The notes beneath the pieces are model-generated. The model ran no database searches and was not told the origin of the DNA. It saw only the letters and a program-made list of their open reading frames with translations. From Gottfriedia acidiceleris (lineage in GTDB: Bacteria > Bacillota > Bacilli > Bacillales > Bacillaceae_G), in the NCBI RefSeq assembly GCF_002128425.1, contig NZ_NESS01000005.1, positions 248,001-312,000 on the forward strand: DNA of 64,000 nt, read 5' to 3'. Below, piece by piece: positions 37,706 to 46,858 of the stretch. The translations under genes and the position numbers were made by a program. Each line of letters opens with the position of its first letter. Within the stretch, counting starts at the first letter, position 1.

Positions 37706-38956
37706 TTGTTCAAATTTAGCTCACATAAGGAACAGCACATAGAACAAACCGGTAATAAAAAAGCTTTACTATTTGGTCTTATGTCTGTGTTTCTATGTGG
37801 AATAGGATTCAGTATCATTACACCCGTCATACCTTATTTAGTTCAACCGTATATAAACAATCAAGGAGATCAAGTTATATTTGTTACGATGTTGACCTCT
37901 GTTTATGCAGTCTGCGTTTTTTTTGCAGCACCCGGACTTGGTGCATTAAGCGATAGATATGGCCGTCGTCCAATCCTTTTACTATCCCTTTTAGGTTCTG
38001 CTATCGGCTACTTAATTTTTGGCATAGGAGGTGCTCTATGGGTACTATTTGCTGGACGTATAATAGAAGGGATAACAGGCGGGAGCATAAGCACAATCTT
38101 CGCATATTTTGCAGACATTACTTCTAGCGACCAACGAACTAAATACTTTGGGTGGGTAAGTGCGGTTGCAGGTATAGGCGCCGCCATTGGACCTACTCTA
38201 GGTGGATTACTTGCCAAGTTTGGTTATTCAGTACCCATTTTTTTTGGAGCAATCATAACCTTATTAAATTTAGTTTTTGGAATCTTCTATATGCCCGAGA
38301 GCCTTGAGTTGAAAAATAGACTGAAAAAGATTACCCTTGTAAGACTAAATCCATTTACACAGCTTTTAAACGTACTTTCCATAAAAAACTTAAAATGGCT
38401 ACTTATCCCAGCCCTCCTACTTTGGATACCTAACGGATCATTACAGGCAGTTTTTTCACAATTTACCATTGATACATTCAATTGGAAGCCTGCACTAATT
38501 GGGCTAATGTTCTCAATTATGGGCGTCCAAGACATCATTTCACAAGGATTCATCATGCCAAAGCTATTAATTAAACTTAGTGATGCTCAAATAGCAACTC
38601 TTGGAATGGTTTCAGAAATTATAGGCTACAGCCTTATTGCTGCATCGGCTTTGTTCTCTTTCTATCCTCTACTCATCGTTGGAATGTTTATATTTGGGTT
38701 TGGTGATTCAATCTTCGGGCCTTCATTCAATGGGATGGTCTCCAAGACTGTTGATCCTAGTGAACAAGGCAGAATTCAAGGAGGTAGCCAATCTATTCAG
38801 GCTTTTGCAAGAATAATTGGGCCTATCATTGGAGGTCAAATCTATGTATCACTCGGTCATGCCGCACCCGCTTTTATGGGTATGCTCTTTATAGCAGTGG
38901 CTGTATTTGTATTATCTAAAGGGAGACATGTAAATAGACAAACTAAAAACTCTTAA
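37706..38956 (+). CDS. MFS drug efflux transporter (TetA/DHA1-like)
   Basis: A 416-residue proton-driven antiporter with 12 hydrophobic segments. The DHA1 signature between helices 2 and 3, GALSDRYGRRPILLLS, and motif C in helix 5, GIGAAIGPTLGGLLAKFG, place it with tetracycline/multidrug exporters; the substrate cannot be read from the sequence. Translation starts at a TTG (37706) with GAGAGGAG seven bases upstream; longer in-frame starts fall inside the promoter. Two 60-base lines I counted had 43% and 38% GC, higher than neighbouring genes, which hints at acquisition. It is next to a MarR-type regulator and has its own terminator. Confidence 0.85.
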   Translation: MFKFSSHKEQHIEQTGNKKALLFGLMSVFLCGIGFSIITPVIPYLVQPYINNQGDQVIFVTMLTSVYAVCVFFAAPGLGALSDRYGRRPILLLSLLGSAIGYLIFGIGGALWVLFAGRIIEGITGGSISTIFAYFADITSSDQRTKYFGWVSAVAGIGAAIGPTLGGLLAKFGYSVPIFFGAIITLLNLVFGIFYMPESLELKNRLKKITLVRLNPFTQLLNVLSIKNLKWLLIPALLLWIPNGSLQAVFSQFTIDTFNWKPALIGLMFSIMGVQDIISQGFIMPKLLIKLSDAQIATLGMVSEIIGYSLIAASALFSFYPLLIVGMFIFGFGDSIFGPSFNGMVSKTVDPSEQGRIQGGSQSIQAFARIIGPIIGGQIYVSLGHAAPAFMGMLFIAVAVFVLSKGRHVNRQTKNS

Positions 38957-38999
38957 TATCATAAAATATCAATGAAGTTGGTTTTGACATTTATAGGAT

Positions 39000-39033
39000 A
39001 CGGCGGCCATAGGAGGATACCGCCGTTTTTTTA
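39000..39033 (+). terminator. Terminator after the MFS gene
   Basis: The GC-rich stem ACGGCGG/CCGCCGT with a 13-base loop is followed by seven T. Confidence 0.85.
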
Positions 39034-39156
39034 TCCATCTAATTTTGTTTAGGGCGAATTTTAAGATGATCTATCAAAAATATATTTCAATCCTACAAAA
39101 TTTATCTTTATAATGAAGTACATGGTTCATAGTTCAAATACAAGGTGGTTGGTTAA

Positions 39157-39798
39157 ATGAAAGAAGAATTACTTAAAATTTTTGATGAATTTGGTAATCA
39201 TTTAGGAGAAGCATCTCGAAGTGAAGTACATAAAAAGGGATTTTGGCACGAAACATTTCATTGCTGGTTACTTAGTATAGTAGAAAACCAAACTTCAATC
39301 TATTTTCAAATTCGAAGTCATCAAAAAAAGGATTATCCGAATTTATTTGATATTACTGCTGCTGGTCATTTATTATCTACTGAAACAGTTGAAGATGGAT
39401 TAAGAGAAGTAAAAGAAGAACTTGGAATTGAAGTAAAAATGGAAGATATAATCCCTCTTGGCACCATTAAAAATTCGATCATTTTAGAAACGATAAATGA
39501 TCATGAATTGAGTCATGTTTTTTTACTAAAAAGCAATAAACCATTTACTGATTTCAACCTACAAAAAGATGAAGTCTCAGGTATAGTGAAAGCAGATTTT
39601 AATCAATTTTATCAATTCACACATGGTTTAAGAGATACAGTTGACGTAGATGGATTTCAAATTACTGAAAATGATGAAAAAATTCCAATTCAAAAAACTG
39701 TAAATAAAAATCAGTTTGTTTCACACGAAAGTAATTATCTTTTAGATGTTGTTGAATTAATAAAAAAACACTTAAATAATAAAAAAACTCTGATTTAA
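39157..39798 (+). CDS. Nudix hydrolase
   Basis: 213 residues with a Nudix box starting at about residue 70: GHLLSTETVEDGLREVKEEL then GI. It hydrolyses a nucleoside-diphosphate-linked compound; the substrate is unknown. The first loop has six instead of the textbook seven residues between the conserved Glu and the Arg-Glu pair, a variant I recall in other Bacilli proteins of this type that resemble isopentenyl-diphosphate isomerase. The N-terminal FDEFGNHLGEASRSEVHKKG and WHETFHCWL also fit that subgroup. GGTGGTTGG precedes the ATG. It is monocistronic with a bidirectional terminator downstream. Confidence 0.85.
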   Translation: MKEELLKIFDEFGNHLGEASRSEVHKKGFWHETFHCWLLSIVENQTSIYFQIRSHQKKDYPNLFDITAAGHLLSTETVEDGLREVKEELGIEVKMEDIIPLGTIKNSIILETINDHELSHVFLLKSNKPFTDFNLQKDEVSGIVKADFNQFYQFTHGLRDTVDVDGFQITENDEKIPIQKTVNKNQFVSHESNYLLDVVELIKKHLNNKKTLI

Positions 39799-39875
39799 TA
39801 TGTTCATTCTACTAAACGAACATAAATGTATACCTGTTTTTGTAATGCGCTTTCGTTAAAATTATTGAATGTAAA

Positions 39876-39903
39876 AAAAGGACTATCAAATAGTCCTTTT
39901 TCT
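39876..39903. terminator. Bidirectional terminator between the Nudix gene and the lacI-type gene
   Basis: The perfect stem AAAAGGACTA/TAGTCCTTTT with a five-base loop has T-runs on both strands, between two convergent genes. Confidence 0.85.
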
Positions 39904-40009
39904 ACTCTTGAAAATTCATCGATAAAATCCGAAAAAGCACTCTCATTCATTTGATGTTTTCTTTGAGTGAAAAACAGAATTCATTTTCCAATGTTATAGT
40001 ATCTAGTTT

Positions 40010-41053
40010 TCAAGTTTCGTCTTGAAATGAATATTTTGAACTCATACTAGATTGCCTTTCGATAATTCGATATGGCACAACGACACTTTTTGAAAGTGAA
40101 TCATTTGATTGGATTTTTTCAATTACTAGTTTAGTAGCTTCATTGCCTAATTGAAAAATGTTAACGTCTACTGATGAAAGACTTGGAGTGGCAAGTTTTG
40201 TTAAAATTAAGTTATTAAAGCTTATAATTGAAATCTTTTCAGGTACTTGTATACCTTGTTCTGCAAGTGAACTTAATATTCCTAATGCAATAATATCGTC
40301 TGCTGCTACAATTGCTGTTGGTGGATTTTTTAGAGACATTAGATGATCAATCGATATTTTTCCGCTTTCGAATAAGAAATCATCATGGAAAATGTATTCA
40401 TCGGAAAGGGGTAAGTCCGCTAATTTCATTGCGTCACAATATCCGTTTAATCGATCTTGAGTAACAAGAAAATTTCTACTTCCACCAACAAAAGCAATTT
40501 TCGTATGACCTTTTCGAATAAACGTATTTGTTACTTCCCTAGCGGCACCATAGTTGTCATTATTAATATAAGTAATTCTTTCAACATGTTGATACGGTTT
40601 TCCTACAAGTACAAACGGAAATTCTTGGTTTAATAAATACTTAATAATTGGATCATTTTCACGTGAGTAAAGTAAAATAATACCATCTACCCGTTTACCC
40701 ATTACCATTTTTTTAACTGCTTCAAGAATTTGCTCTTCCGTTTCACCTGTTGAAATTAGAAGTGAATAATCTTTAATATGAGCTGTTGAACTAATTCCCC
40801 TAATTACTTCAGGAAAAAAAGGATTTTGAAATGCCTTACTTGCTGAACTAGGCATGACAATACCTAATGTTTGAGAGGATTTATTTGCTAAGTTTCTTGC
40901 GTTAATATTTGGGTGATAACCTAACTCTTCCATAATTCTTTTTACTTTTCTTTTTGTACGATCACTAATAAGTGGACTATCTGAAATTACTCGTGAAACT
41001 GTAGAAGGTGCAACTCCGGCTGCTTTTGCTACCTCATTTATTGTAATCCCCAT
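40010..41053 (-). CDS. malR: LacI family regulator of the maltodextrin genes (MalR-like)
   Basis: 347 residues: N-terminal LacI helix-turn-helix with hinge (MGITINEVAKAAGVAPSTVS, about 1-60) and a periplasmic-binding-protein-like sensor domain. The ATG at 41053 is chosen for the GAGGT/AGG site and because LacI members start a few residues before the helix; the longer frame is non-homologous. It lies directly downstream of the amylase lipoprotein gene and faces the same way as malEFG. By family, it is expected to release DNA on binding maltose or maltodextrin. LacI/CcpA-type sites (TGAAAACG) occur at both mal promoters. Confidence 0.85.
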   Translation of the reverse strand: MGITINEVAKAAGVAPSTVSRVISDSPLISDRTKRKVKRIMEELGYHPNINARNLANKSSQTLGIVMPSSASKAFQNPFFPEVIRGISSTAHIKDYSLLISTGETEEQILEAVKKMVMGKRVDGIILLYSRENDPIIKYLLNQEFPFVLVGKPYQHVERITYINNDNYGAAREVTNTFIRKGHTKIAFVGGSRNFLVTQDRLNGYCDAMKLADLPLSDEYIFHDDFLFESGKISIDHLMSLKNPPTAIVAADDIIALGILSSLAEQGIQVPEKISIISFNNLILTKLATPSLSSVDVNIFQLGNEATKLVIEKIQSNDSLSKSVVVPYRIIERQSSMSSKYSFQDET

Positions 41054-41164
41054 CCTAATAACCTCATTTCTAGCTCGATCTATCATTAAAAAAATTTTCA
41101 GATTTTTCATTAAGTAAGGATACACTAATGATACCATTTACATAGTCAAAAAAGTCGAACAACC

Positions 41165-42736
41165 TTATTTTTGAATCTCAAGTATAATTGTTCCATACCC
41201 ATTTATGATCACTTTTGAATGATGAATGGAAGCGTTATTCATGAATAAATTACGCTTTACCGTCTCTTTTAAGTCGAGCTTAATTGGTTCAGCTTCGATA
41301 TTATGAATAACTAGAATTTTTTGATTTGCACTTTCTCTTATATACGAAAGGCTAGAACCTATATTATATGGTCCATCTATAAAATTACTAAAAATATCAA
41401 ATGCTTCATTATTATTTCTAATTGAGATTAGTTTTTTGTAATGATTAAACATTGAATTAGGATCTTTACTTTGCTCTTCTTGTGACTTTAAATCTTTATT
41501 TAAACGAATTGGTTCCCACTTTGTTGTACCATCTGTTAAGTTATAATTCCATTTAAATGGTTCGCGGATTTGTTCGTCTGGCTTTTGACCCAACATACCT
41601 AATTCTTCACCATAGTAAATATATGCTAATCCAGGCATTGTAAGTAAAATACTAGCTGCTAACTTAGTTTGATCAATATTACCATTTAATTGACTAGCAA
41701 CACGATTTTGATCATGATTACTAATAAAAATTGAGTCGATGAAACGCTGTCCATCCTTTAATTTTTTCCCTTCGATTTCTTTTGAAAAGAACGAATAAAA
41801 GTCAAACGCGGTTCCAGTCTTTACAGCATGAATTATTTGATCAGCCCCTTCAAAATTAAACATCGAATCATAAGATTCATAATATCTTTTTTGATCATAT
41901 ACTGGCTTCCATAATTCTGCGATAACAAATGCATCTGGGTTTCCCCTTTTTACATTAGAGGTATATTCCTTCCAAAAATTAATATTTTTACCTAAGACAT
42001 TTGTACCGCGTTTGTATTCACTTGATTCAAATCCCATTGCTGCGGCATCTAAACGAAAACCATCAACACCTTTATCTAGCCAATAATTTGAAATTTTATC
42101 TATTTCATTTCTTACATTCTCATTATCTAAATTTAAGTCAGGCATTCCTTCCCAAAAATAAGCATGATAATATTGCTTTCCAGCGCGATACCATGGCCCT
42201 TTTAAAGGAAATGCTTTGTCTTTACCATCATTAAAAATATAGTAATCCTTATATTTCGCCTCATCTTTTATAGCCTTTTTAAACCATGGATGTTGAATAG
42301 ATGTATGATTAAAAACCATATCCATAATGATTTTTATATTTTTATCTTTAGCTGATTTTAGTAATTCATCAAAATCCTGCATTGTACCAAATTTTGGATC
42401 AATTGCGTAATAATCTAATACATCGTATTTATGATATGAAGGAGAAGGGTGTATCGGATTAAGATAAATACATTGAACTCCTAGATCCTTTAAATAATCT
42501 AATTTTTGTTCGATTCCTTTTAGGTCCCCATATCCATCATTATTAGAATCCGAAAATGAGATAGGAAAAATTGAATAACAAGTACGAATATTTTCAGTAA
42601 ATGTATTACTGATTTTAAAATTCTTAATTTTCTTCTCTTCAATTGGGACTATAGGTTTTGATGCCGTTTGATTTGAACAACCAACAAGATAAGAAATGAA
42701 ACATAAAGCTACAAGAATATTTCTTGTTTTTATCAT
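41165..42736 (-). CDS. Secreted GH13 alpha-amylase-type lipoprotein
   Basis: 523 residues. The signal peptide ends in the lipobox LVGC (Cys20), so the protein is anchored outside the membrane. The GH13 barrel follows: region I MDMVFNHTS, nucleophile Asp230 in GFRLD, acid/base Glu274 in IAELW, and Asp342 in SNHDQNR; the C-terminus is a short beta domain. It should cut starch or maltodextrins at the cell surface for uptake by MalEFG. The start at 42736 has AGAGGG upstream. A terminator-like hairpin between malG and this gene suggests reduced expression from the malEFG transcript or a separate promoter. Confidence 0.88.
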   Translation of the reverse strand: MIKTRNILVALCFISYLVGCSNQTASKPIVPIEEKKIKNFKISNTFTENIRTCYSIFPISFSDSNNDGYGDLKGIEQKLDYLKDLGVQCIYLNPIHPSPSYHKYDVLDYYAIDPKFGTMQDFDELLKSAKDKNIKIIMDMVFNHTSIQHPWFKKAIKDEAKYKDYYIFNDGKDKAFPLKGPWYRAGKQYYHAYFWEGMPDLNLDNENVRNEIDKISNYWLDKGVDGFRLDAAAMGFESSEYKRGTNVLGKNINFWKEYTSNVKRGNPDAFVIAELWKPVYDQKRYYESYDSMFNFEGADQIIHAVKTGTAFDFYSFFSKEIEGKKLKDGQRFIDSIFISNHDQNRVASQLNGNIDQTKLAASILLTMPGLAYIYYGEELGMLGQKPDEQIREPFKWNYNLTDGTTKWEPIRLNKDLKSQEEQSKDPNSMFNHYKKLISIRNNNEAFDIFSNFIDGPYNIGSSLSYIRESANQKILVIHNIEAEPIKLDLKETVKRNLFMNNASIHHSKVIINGYGTIILEIQK

Positions 42737-42752
42737 CTTCAACCCTCTTTTG

Positions 42753-42787
42753 AAAAAAAGAGTGAGATGCAAGCCCCCACTCTTTTT
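42753..42787 (-). terminator. Terminator-like hairpin between malG and the amylase gene
   Basis: The stem AAAAAGAGTG/CACTCTTTTT is followed on the minus strand by seven T. It lies before the amylase ribosome site, so it may be a partial terminator that tunes the downstream gene. Confidence 0.75.
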
Positions 42788-42811
42788 GTATTATTATTAA
42801 GTAAAAAATGA

Positions 42812-43675
42812 TTAACCTTTATTCGCTCCAGCAGTGACACCTTGGATGACATATTTTTGAAGTACTACATATAGAATAGTGATCGGTACTGCTACTAACA
42901 CTGCACCAGCTGCGAACATTGTAAAATTCTGGTTTGTCTGTCCTTTAATTAAATCAAACAAGCCAATGGCAAGTGTTTTCTTTTCATTTGAGCTAATTAA
43001 TAAACGTGGCAGAATAAAATCCATCCAAGGGACCATAAATTGGGTTAACGCAACAAAAGTTAATATTGGTTTTGATAATGGTAGAATTATTTTAAAGAAC
43101 ACTTGTGTTTTCGTTGCCCCATCAATCATCGCTGATTCATCAAGTGACTTCGGAACAGCTCCTAAATACCCCTTTATTAACCACGTATTAAAAGGAATTT
43201 GTCCAGCTGCATAAACTAATACTAGTCCTAAATGATTATCTAATAGACCAAAGTTTAAGAATAAGATATAAATAGCAATCATCCCCATAAACGAAGGGAA
43301 CATTTGAAGAACTAGCATTGCGATCATACCAAATTTTTTTCCTTTAAATTTAAAACGAGAAAAGACATATGCAGCTGATGTAGATAAAAAGATTGAAAGA
43401 ACCATATTTATTAAAGCAATTTTTAATGTATTCCAATACCATAGAGAAAATTTCGTCTTCTCAAATAATTCTTGGTAATGGATAATTGTTGGATTTTTTG
43501 GAATAGGTGTTGCATTGGCGAGTCCAGTTGATTCGCCAAACGACGATCCCAATATCCAAATAATTGGAAACAAAACAATTAGAGCAATTAAAGTTAATAA
43601 TAAATAAATTAAAGTCGTTAATACTCCTCTTCCAAAGTTTAATCTTTTTCTATTTAATTGTGTATAAGTAGACAT
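42812..43675 (-). CDS. malG: Maltodextrin ABC transporter permease MalG
   Basis: 287 residues with six membrane helices. The permease EAA loop, which contacts the ATPase, is LDESAMIDGATKTQVFFKIILPLS. MalG-type N-terminus and GVTAGANKG end. The ATG at 43675 follows the malF stop by one base, and GAGGAGGAG at the malF end is the ribosome site, so translation is coupled. The longer frame reads into malF and is rejected. No ATPase gene is present in the cluster. Confidence 0.94.
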   Translation of the reverse strand: MSTYTQLNRKRLNFGRGVLTTLIYLLLTLIALIVLFPIIWILGSSFGESTGLANATPIPKNPTIIHYQELFEKTKFSLWYWNTLKIALINMVLSIFLSTSAAYVFSRFKFKGKKFGMIAMLVLQMFPSFMGMIAIYILFLNFGLLDNHLGLVLVYAAGQIPFNTWLIKGYLGAVPKSLDESAMIDGATKTQVFFKIILPLSKPILTFVALTQFMVPWMDFILPRLLISSNEKKTLAIGLFDLIKGQTNQNFTMFAAGAVLVAVPITILYVVLQKYVIQGVTAGANKG

Positions 43676-43676
43676 T

Positions 43677-45089
43677 TTACTCCTCCTCTTTAAATTGCTT
43701 TGTACGAGTAAAGTTCCACGCAGAAATTGATCCAATAACTAAAAATATTAGAATAGACATGACAGAAGCCATATTATACATACGATTATCAAGGGTCAAT
43801 TTGTAAATCCATGTGATAAGAATATCAGTAGATCCTGCAAATTGATAATTCGGATTTGTTGGTCCACCTTCAGTTAAGAAATAGATGACATTGAAGTTAT
43901 TAAAATTCATTGCAAATGACATAATTAACAATGGTGCTGTTGCTGCTATTATTAAGGGGAAAGTAATTTTCCAGAATTCCTGAGATTTTGATGCCCCATC
44001 TATTTTAGCAGCTTCATATATTTCTTTATCTAAGCTAGTCATTACCCCTGTCATTAAAGCCATAAAGTATGGAAATCCTAGCCATAAGTTAATAACAATA
44101 ATTGTGAGTCGAGCTAAATTAGGATGGTTAGAATCTGTAAACCAATTAATTCGTTCATCTGTCAAACCGATATTTACTAAAAATTGTGAGATTGGTCCGA
44201 ATTGTCCATTAAACAAAGTTTTGAATACAAGAAGAGAAATCATGCTTGGAATCGCCCAAGGTAAAATAAAGATTGTACGCCAGAATTTCTTACCTTTTAC
44301 AAGACTACTATTTATAACTACTGCCATGAATAAACCACCAAAGAAACATGTAGCAGTAGAAAGGATTGCCCAAACAAACGTCCATGTAAATACCCCTGTG
44401 AATGTATGAGTCCAAATTGGTAAGCTAAATAAGTTGATAAAGTTCTCTAATCCAACCCAGTTTACTAGTTTAGTAGGCGGCAAGTGGAATTTATTATAAT
44501 CTGTAAAGGCAATTAATATTCCAAAGATAATTGGCATTAAAGAGATAAATGTTAGCATAATGATCGATGGAATTAAAACAATAAATTCAAACATTCCATC
44601 CCATAAATCCCTAAGATATTCTTTTGAAGTTTGAAGAATTTTTGCTTCATTAAACATCTTTCTTACTTTATAAGCATCTTTAATATTCCAATAATAGATT
44701 CCTAGAAGAATAGAAATAAAAATGAGTGCAATTATTCCATTTATTAATAGTACAATTGAGTGATCCCCTTCAGTTAATCCAGTAATCCCCATCGTACGGG
44801 GCTGTGTACCTAACGTCACTAATCCCCAAAAACCTTTAATAAAAAATCCACCATTTTCTCTTAAATAATATCCTTCTGAAAGATTATTGTAATGACCTGT
44901 TAAAACTTCAATGGCTAAAACTAACATTTGAACCGTAAAAAAGAACAAAGCTTTTAAATATTGTTTATTTACTACTTGTCCTAATCCCCAAATCAAAACA
45001 GAGAGAATGGCAGGTAGTGATGGGTTCATTTTATTCGATCCTTTATTAGGTATCTTAGGCTGATGTTCAATTACTCTAGCCGCTTCCAT
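43677..45089 (-). CDS. malF: Maltodextrin ABC transporter permease MalF
   Basis: 470 residues. An N-terminal extension carries about three extra helices with an intervening external loop, as in B. subtilis MdxF. It is followed by the permease core with the EAA loop EIYEAAKIDGASKSQEFWKI. GGGAGGGGGAG lies just before the ATG at 45089. It follows malE after a perfect 14-bp stem-loop and runs into malG. Confidence 0.94.
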   Translation of the reverse strand: MEAARVIEHQPKIPNKGSNKMNPSLPAILSVLIWGLGQVVNKQYLKALFFFTVQMLVLAIEVLTGHYNNLSEGYYLRENGGFFIKGFWGLVTLGTQPRTMGITGLTEGDHSIVLLINGIIALIFISILLGIYYWNIKDAYKVRKMFNEAKILQTSKEYLRDLWDGMFEFIVLIPSIIMLTFISLMPIIFGILIAFTDYNKFHLPPTKLVNWVGLENFINLFSLPIWTHTFTGVFTWTFVWAILSTATCFFGGLFMAVVINSSLVKGKKFWRTIFILPWAIPSMISLLVFKTLFNGQFGPISQFLVNIGLTDERINWFTDSNHPNLARLTIIVINLWLGFPYFMALMTGVMTSLDKEIYEAAKIDGASKSQEFWKITFPLIIAATAPLLIMSFAMNFNNFNVIYFLTEGGPTNPNYQFAGSTDILITWIYKLTLDNRMYNMASVMSILIFLVIGSISAWNFTRTKQFKEEE

Positions 45090-45193
45090 ACTCTCCCCCT
45101 CCCGCACCAAAATTCGGCACTAAAATCTTCGAAATAATATTTCATTATCTCAAATTATGCAAATTTTCGAAATCACTTGCATAATTAGTTGAT

Positions 45194-45228
45194 AATACAG
45201 CCTCTCATTTAGTTTGAGAGGCTGTATT
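45194..45228 (-). promoter_or_regulatory. Intercistronic stem-loop between malE and malF
   Basis: A perfect 14-bp inverted repeat AATACAGCCTCTCA/TGAGAGGCTGTATT with a 7-base loop. On the minus strand it has only a poor T-run. In binding-protein operons such hairpins protect the upstream mRNA and reduce read-through, giving more MalE than MalFG; that role is inferred here. Confidence 0.75.
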
Positions 45229-45237
45229 TTAATAGAA

Positions 45238-46575
45238 TTATTTTTTTCCTGCTTGTAGTGCTTCGTAATCTTCAACCGCTTTCTTTTGAGCATCTTCCGG
45301 AGACATTAAGCCATCCCATACGTTAACAATCATGTTTTTAGCTGGATCCCACCAGTTAGCCATTTCAGGAATTGAAGGCATTGGTTTTGAGAATTCAGCT
45401 TGAGCTGCAACACCTTTAAGCAATTCATCATTGCCTAATCCAGCAACTTGACTTGCATATTGTTCTTTAAGAGCTGGTAATTTTCCAGTTGTTTTATAAA
45501 GAACTTCCGCACCTTCTTTAGATCCTAAGAACATTGCAAATATACGCGCAGCTGCTGGATGTTTAGAGTAAGAAGATACGTTTGCAATTTGGTTACCAGA
45601 GAATGTAATTGGTTGGTTACCATTTATTTTTGGAAGTTTAGCAATTCCAAATTCAAATTTATTTTTGTCAGCACCTTTTTGCACATCAGCAATTGCCCAA
45701 GGACCAGTTATTAAGAATGGTGTTTTTCCTTTAGCAAATTCAAGAGTTGTTGTATCATTCGTAGCATCAGCCGAGTTTACATCCCAGATTGAACGCGCAG
45801 CTTTTATAGCTTCAAGAGCAGCTTTTGCTTCTGGTGTATCAAAGCCAATTTTAGATGCATCTTTACCATCTTTACCAAATAAATCATAACCATATGACGA
45901 TAAGAAGAAATAGCTAGTGTAAGAGTTTCCTGCTTCCCAACGAATCGTCCATTGATTTTTCTTTTTGTCATTATATGTATTAGCTAATTCAGTAATTTGA
46001 TCCCACTCTGTAGGAGCAGTGTCTGAGCCTGTTAATTGTTTTAATAATGTTTTGTTATAGAAAAGTGCAACCGATTCCGTAGAAATTGGTACGCCATATG
46101 CTTGACCATCCTTCATCACTGTTCCAACAGAAGCATCTAAGAAACGATCTTTAATTTGATCAGTGTATTTCCCCATTGGCCCAATAATTGCTGATTCTAA
46201 AGATGCACCGATACCATCATGAGGTTGAACGAAAACATCTGCACCTAATCCAGCTTCACCATCAAGTTCCATTTTTGCACGAGTATCTACAGCACCAACT
46301 TTTTCATACTCAATTTTTACTTTTGGATACTTAGCATTAAATGCTTCAATGATAGCGTTTGCATAATCATCGTTATCTAGCCAGACTTTTAATGGTTCTT
46401 TACCATTCAGTACGTCCTTTTCCATTTTGTAACCTTTTGCTTGTGCGTCCCATGGAAGATCGTCTTTCTTTTCTTTAGCAGTATTTGCAGTTTCCTTTGA
46501 AGTACCACAACCAGTTAATGCACCTAAACTTAAGCTTACCGTGGCAAATACAGCAAACATTGATTTTAGCTTCAC
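45238..46575 (-). CDS. malE: Maltodextrin-binding lipoprotein MalE
   Basis: 445 residues. The signal peptide has lipobox LTGC (Cys23), followed by an acidic/lysine linker and a type-2 solute-binding fold (PLKVWLDNDDYANAIIEAFN; GVPISTESVALFYNK; WWDPAKNMIVNVWDGLMSPE). It captures maltose/maltodextrins for MalFG. The start is GTG with AGGGGG eight bases upstream. It is the first gene after a strong promoter with a cre-like site, and is followed by an intercistronic hairpin. Confidence 0.94.
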   Translation of the reverse strand: MKLKSMFAVFATVSLSLGALTGCGTSKETANTAKEKKDDLPWDAQAKGYKMEKDVLNGKEPLKVWLDNDDYANAIIEAFNAKYPKVKIEYEKVGAVDTRAKMELDGEAGLGADVFVQPHDGIGASLESAIIGPMGKYTDQIKDRFLDASVGTVMKDGQAYGVPISTESVALFYNKTLLKQLTGSDTAPTEWDQITELANTYNDKKKNQWTIRWEAGNSYTSYFFLSSYGYDLFGKDGKDASKIGFDTPEAKAALEAIKAARSIWDVNSADATNDTTTLEFAKGKTPFLITGPWAIADVQKGADKNKFEFGIAKLPKINGNQPITFSGNQIANVSSYSKHPAAARIFAMFLGSKEGAEVLYKTTGKLPALKEQYASQVAGLGNDELLKGVAAQAEFSKPMPSIPEMANWWDPAKNMIVNVWDGLMSPEDAQKKAVEDYEALQAGKK

Positions 46576-46615
46576 TTTGGTTTCCCCCTAAAAAGATTAT
46601 TTTTTTCATAAAATA

Positions 46616-46632
46616 TAGCAAGCGTTTTCACA
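46616..46632 (-). promoter_or_regulatory. cre-like / LacI-type operator at malE
   Basis: TGTGAAAACGCTTGCTA on the minus strand agrees with the CcpA cre consensus (TGNAANCGNNNNCA type) except near the last position. It sits a few bases after the -10, over or just past the expected start site, so binding would repress. CcpA or the local LacI-type regulator could be the binder. Confidence 0.65.
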
Positions 46633-46637
46633 ACTTT

Positions 46638-46666
46638 ATAATAATCTACTAATAAATTAAAGTCAA
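46638..46666 (-). promoter_or_regulatory. malE promoter
   Basis: TTGACT (46661-46666) and TATTAT (46638-46643) are 17 bp apart on the minus strand, about 65-90 bp before the malE start: one mismatch to consensus in each box. Confidence 0.75.
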
Positions 46667-46812
46667 ACTATTTAGTATATTTAAACTTTTTAAAAAATTA
46701 AAACCAAAAGCTTATATTTAACATGGTTTACTACTAATCAATAGATAGCTAGGGAGAAAAGCCTAATAGATTTACACTCCAAAATATTGTTTAGAATTCT
46801 AATTTTTCAAAA

Positions 46813-46844
46813 TAAAAAAAGAGAGACCTTTTTAAGTCTCCCTT
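46813..46844 (-). terminator. Terminator after the DUF1189 gene
   Basis: The stem AAGGGAGAC/GTCTCTCTT with an eight-base loop is followed on the minus strand by a T-run. It insulates the DUF1189 gene from malE. Confidence 0.75.
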
Positions 46845-46858
46845 CCTACTTAAAGTAA

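Noticed and set aside
41054-41137. Longer N-terminus for the LacI-type regulator
   Set aside because: LacI proteins begin a few residues before the helix-turn-helix, and the upstream stretch is promoter-like.
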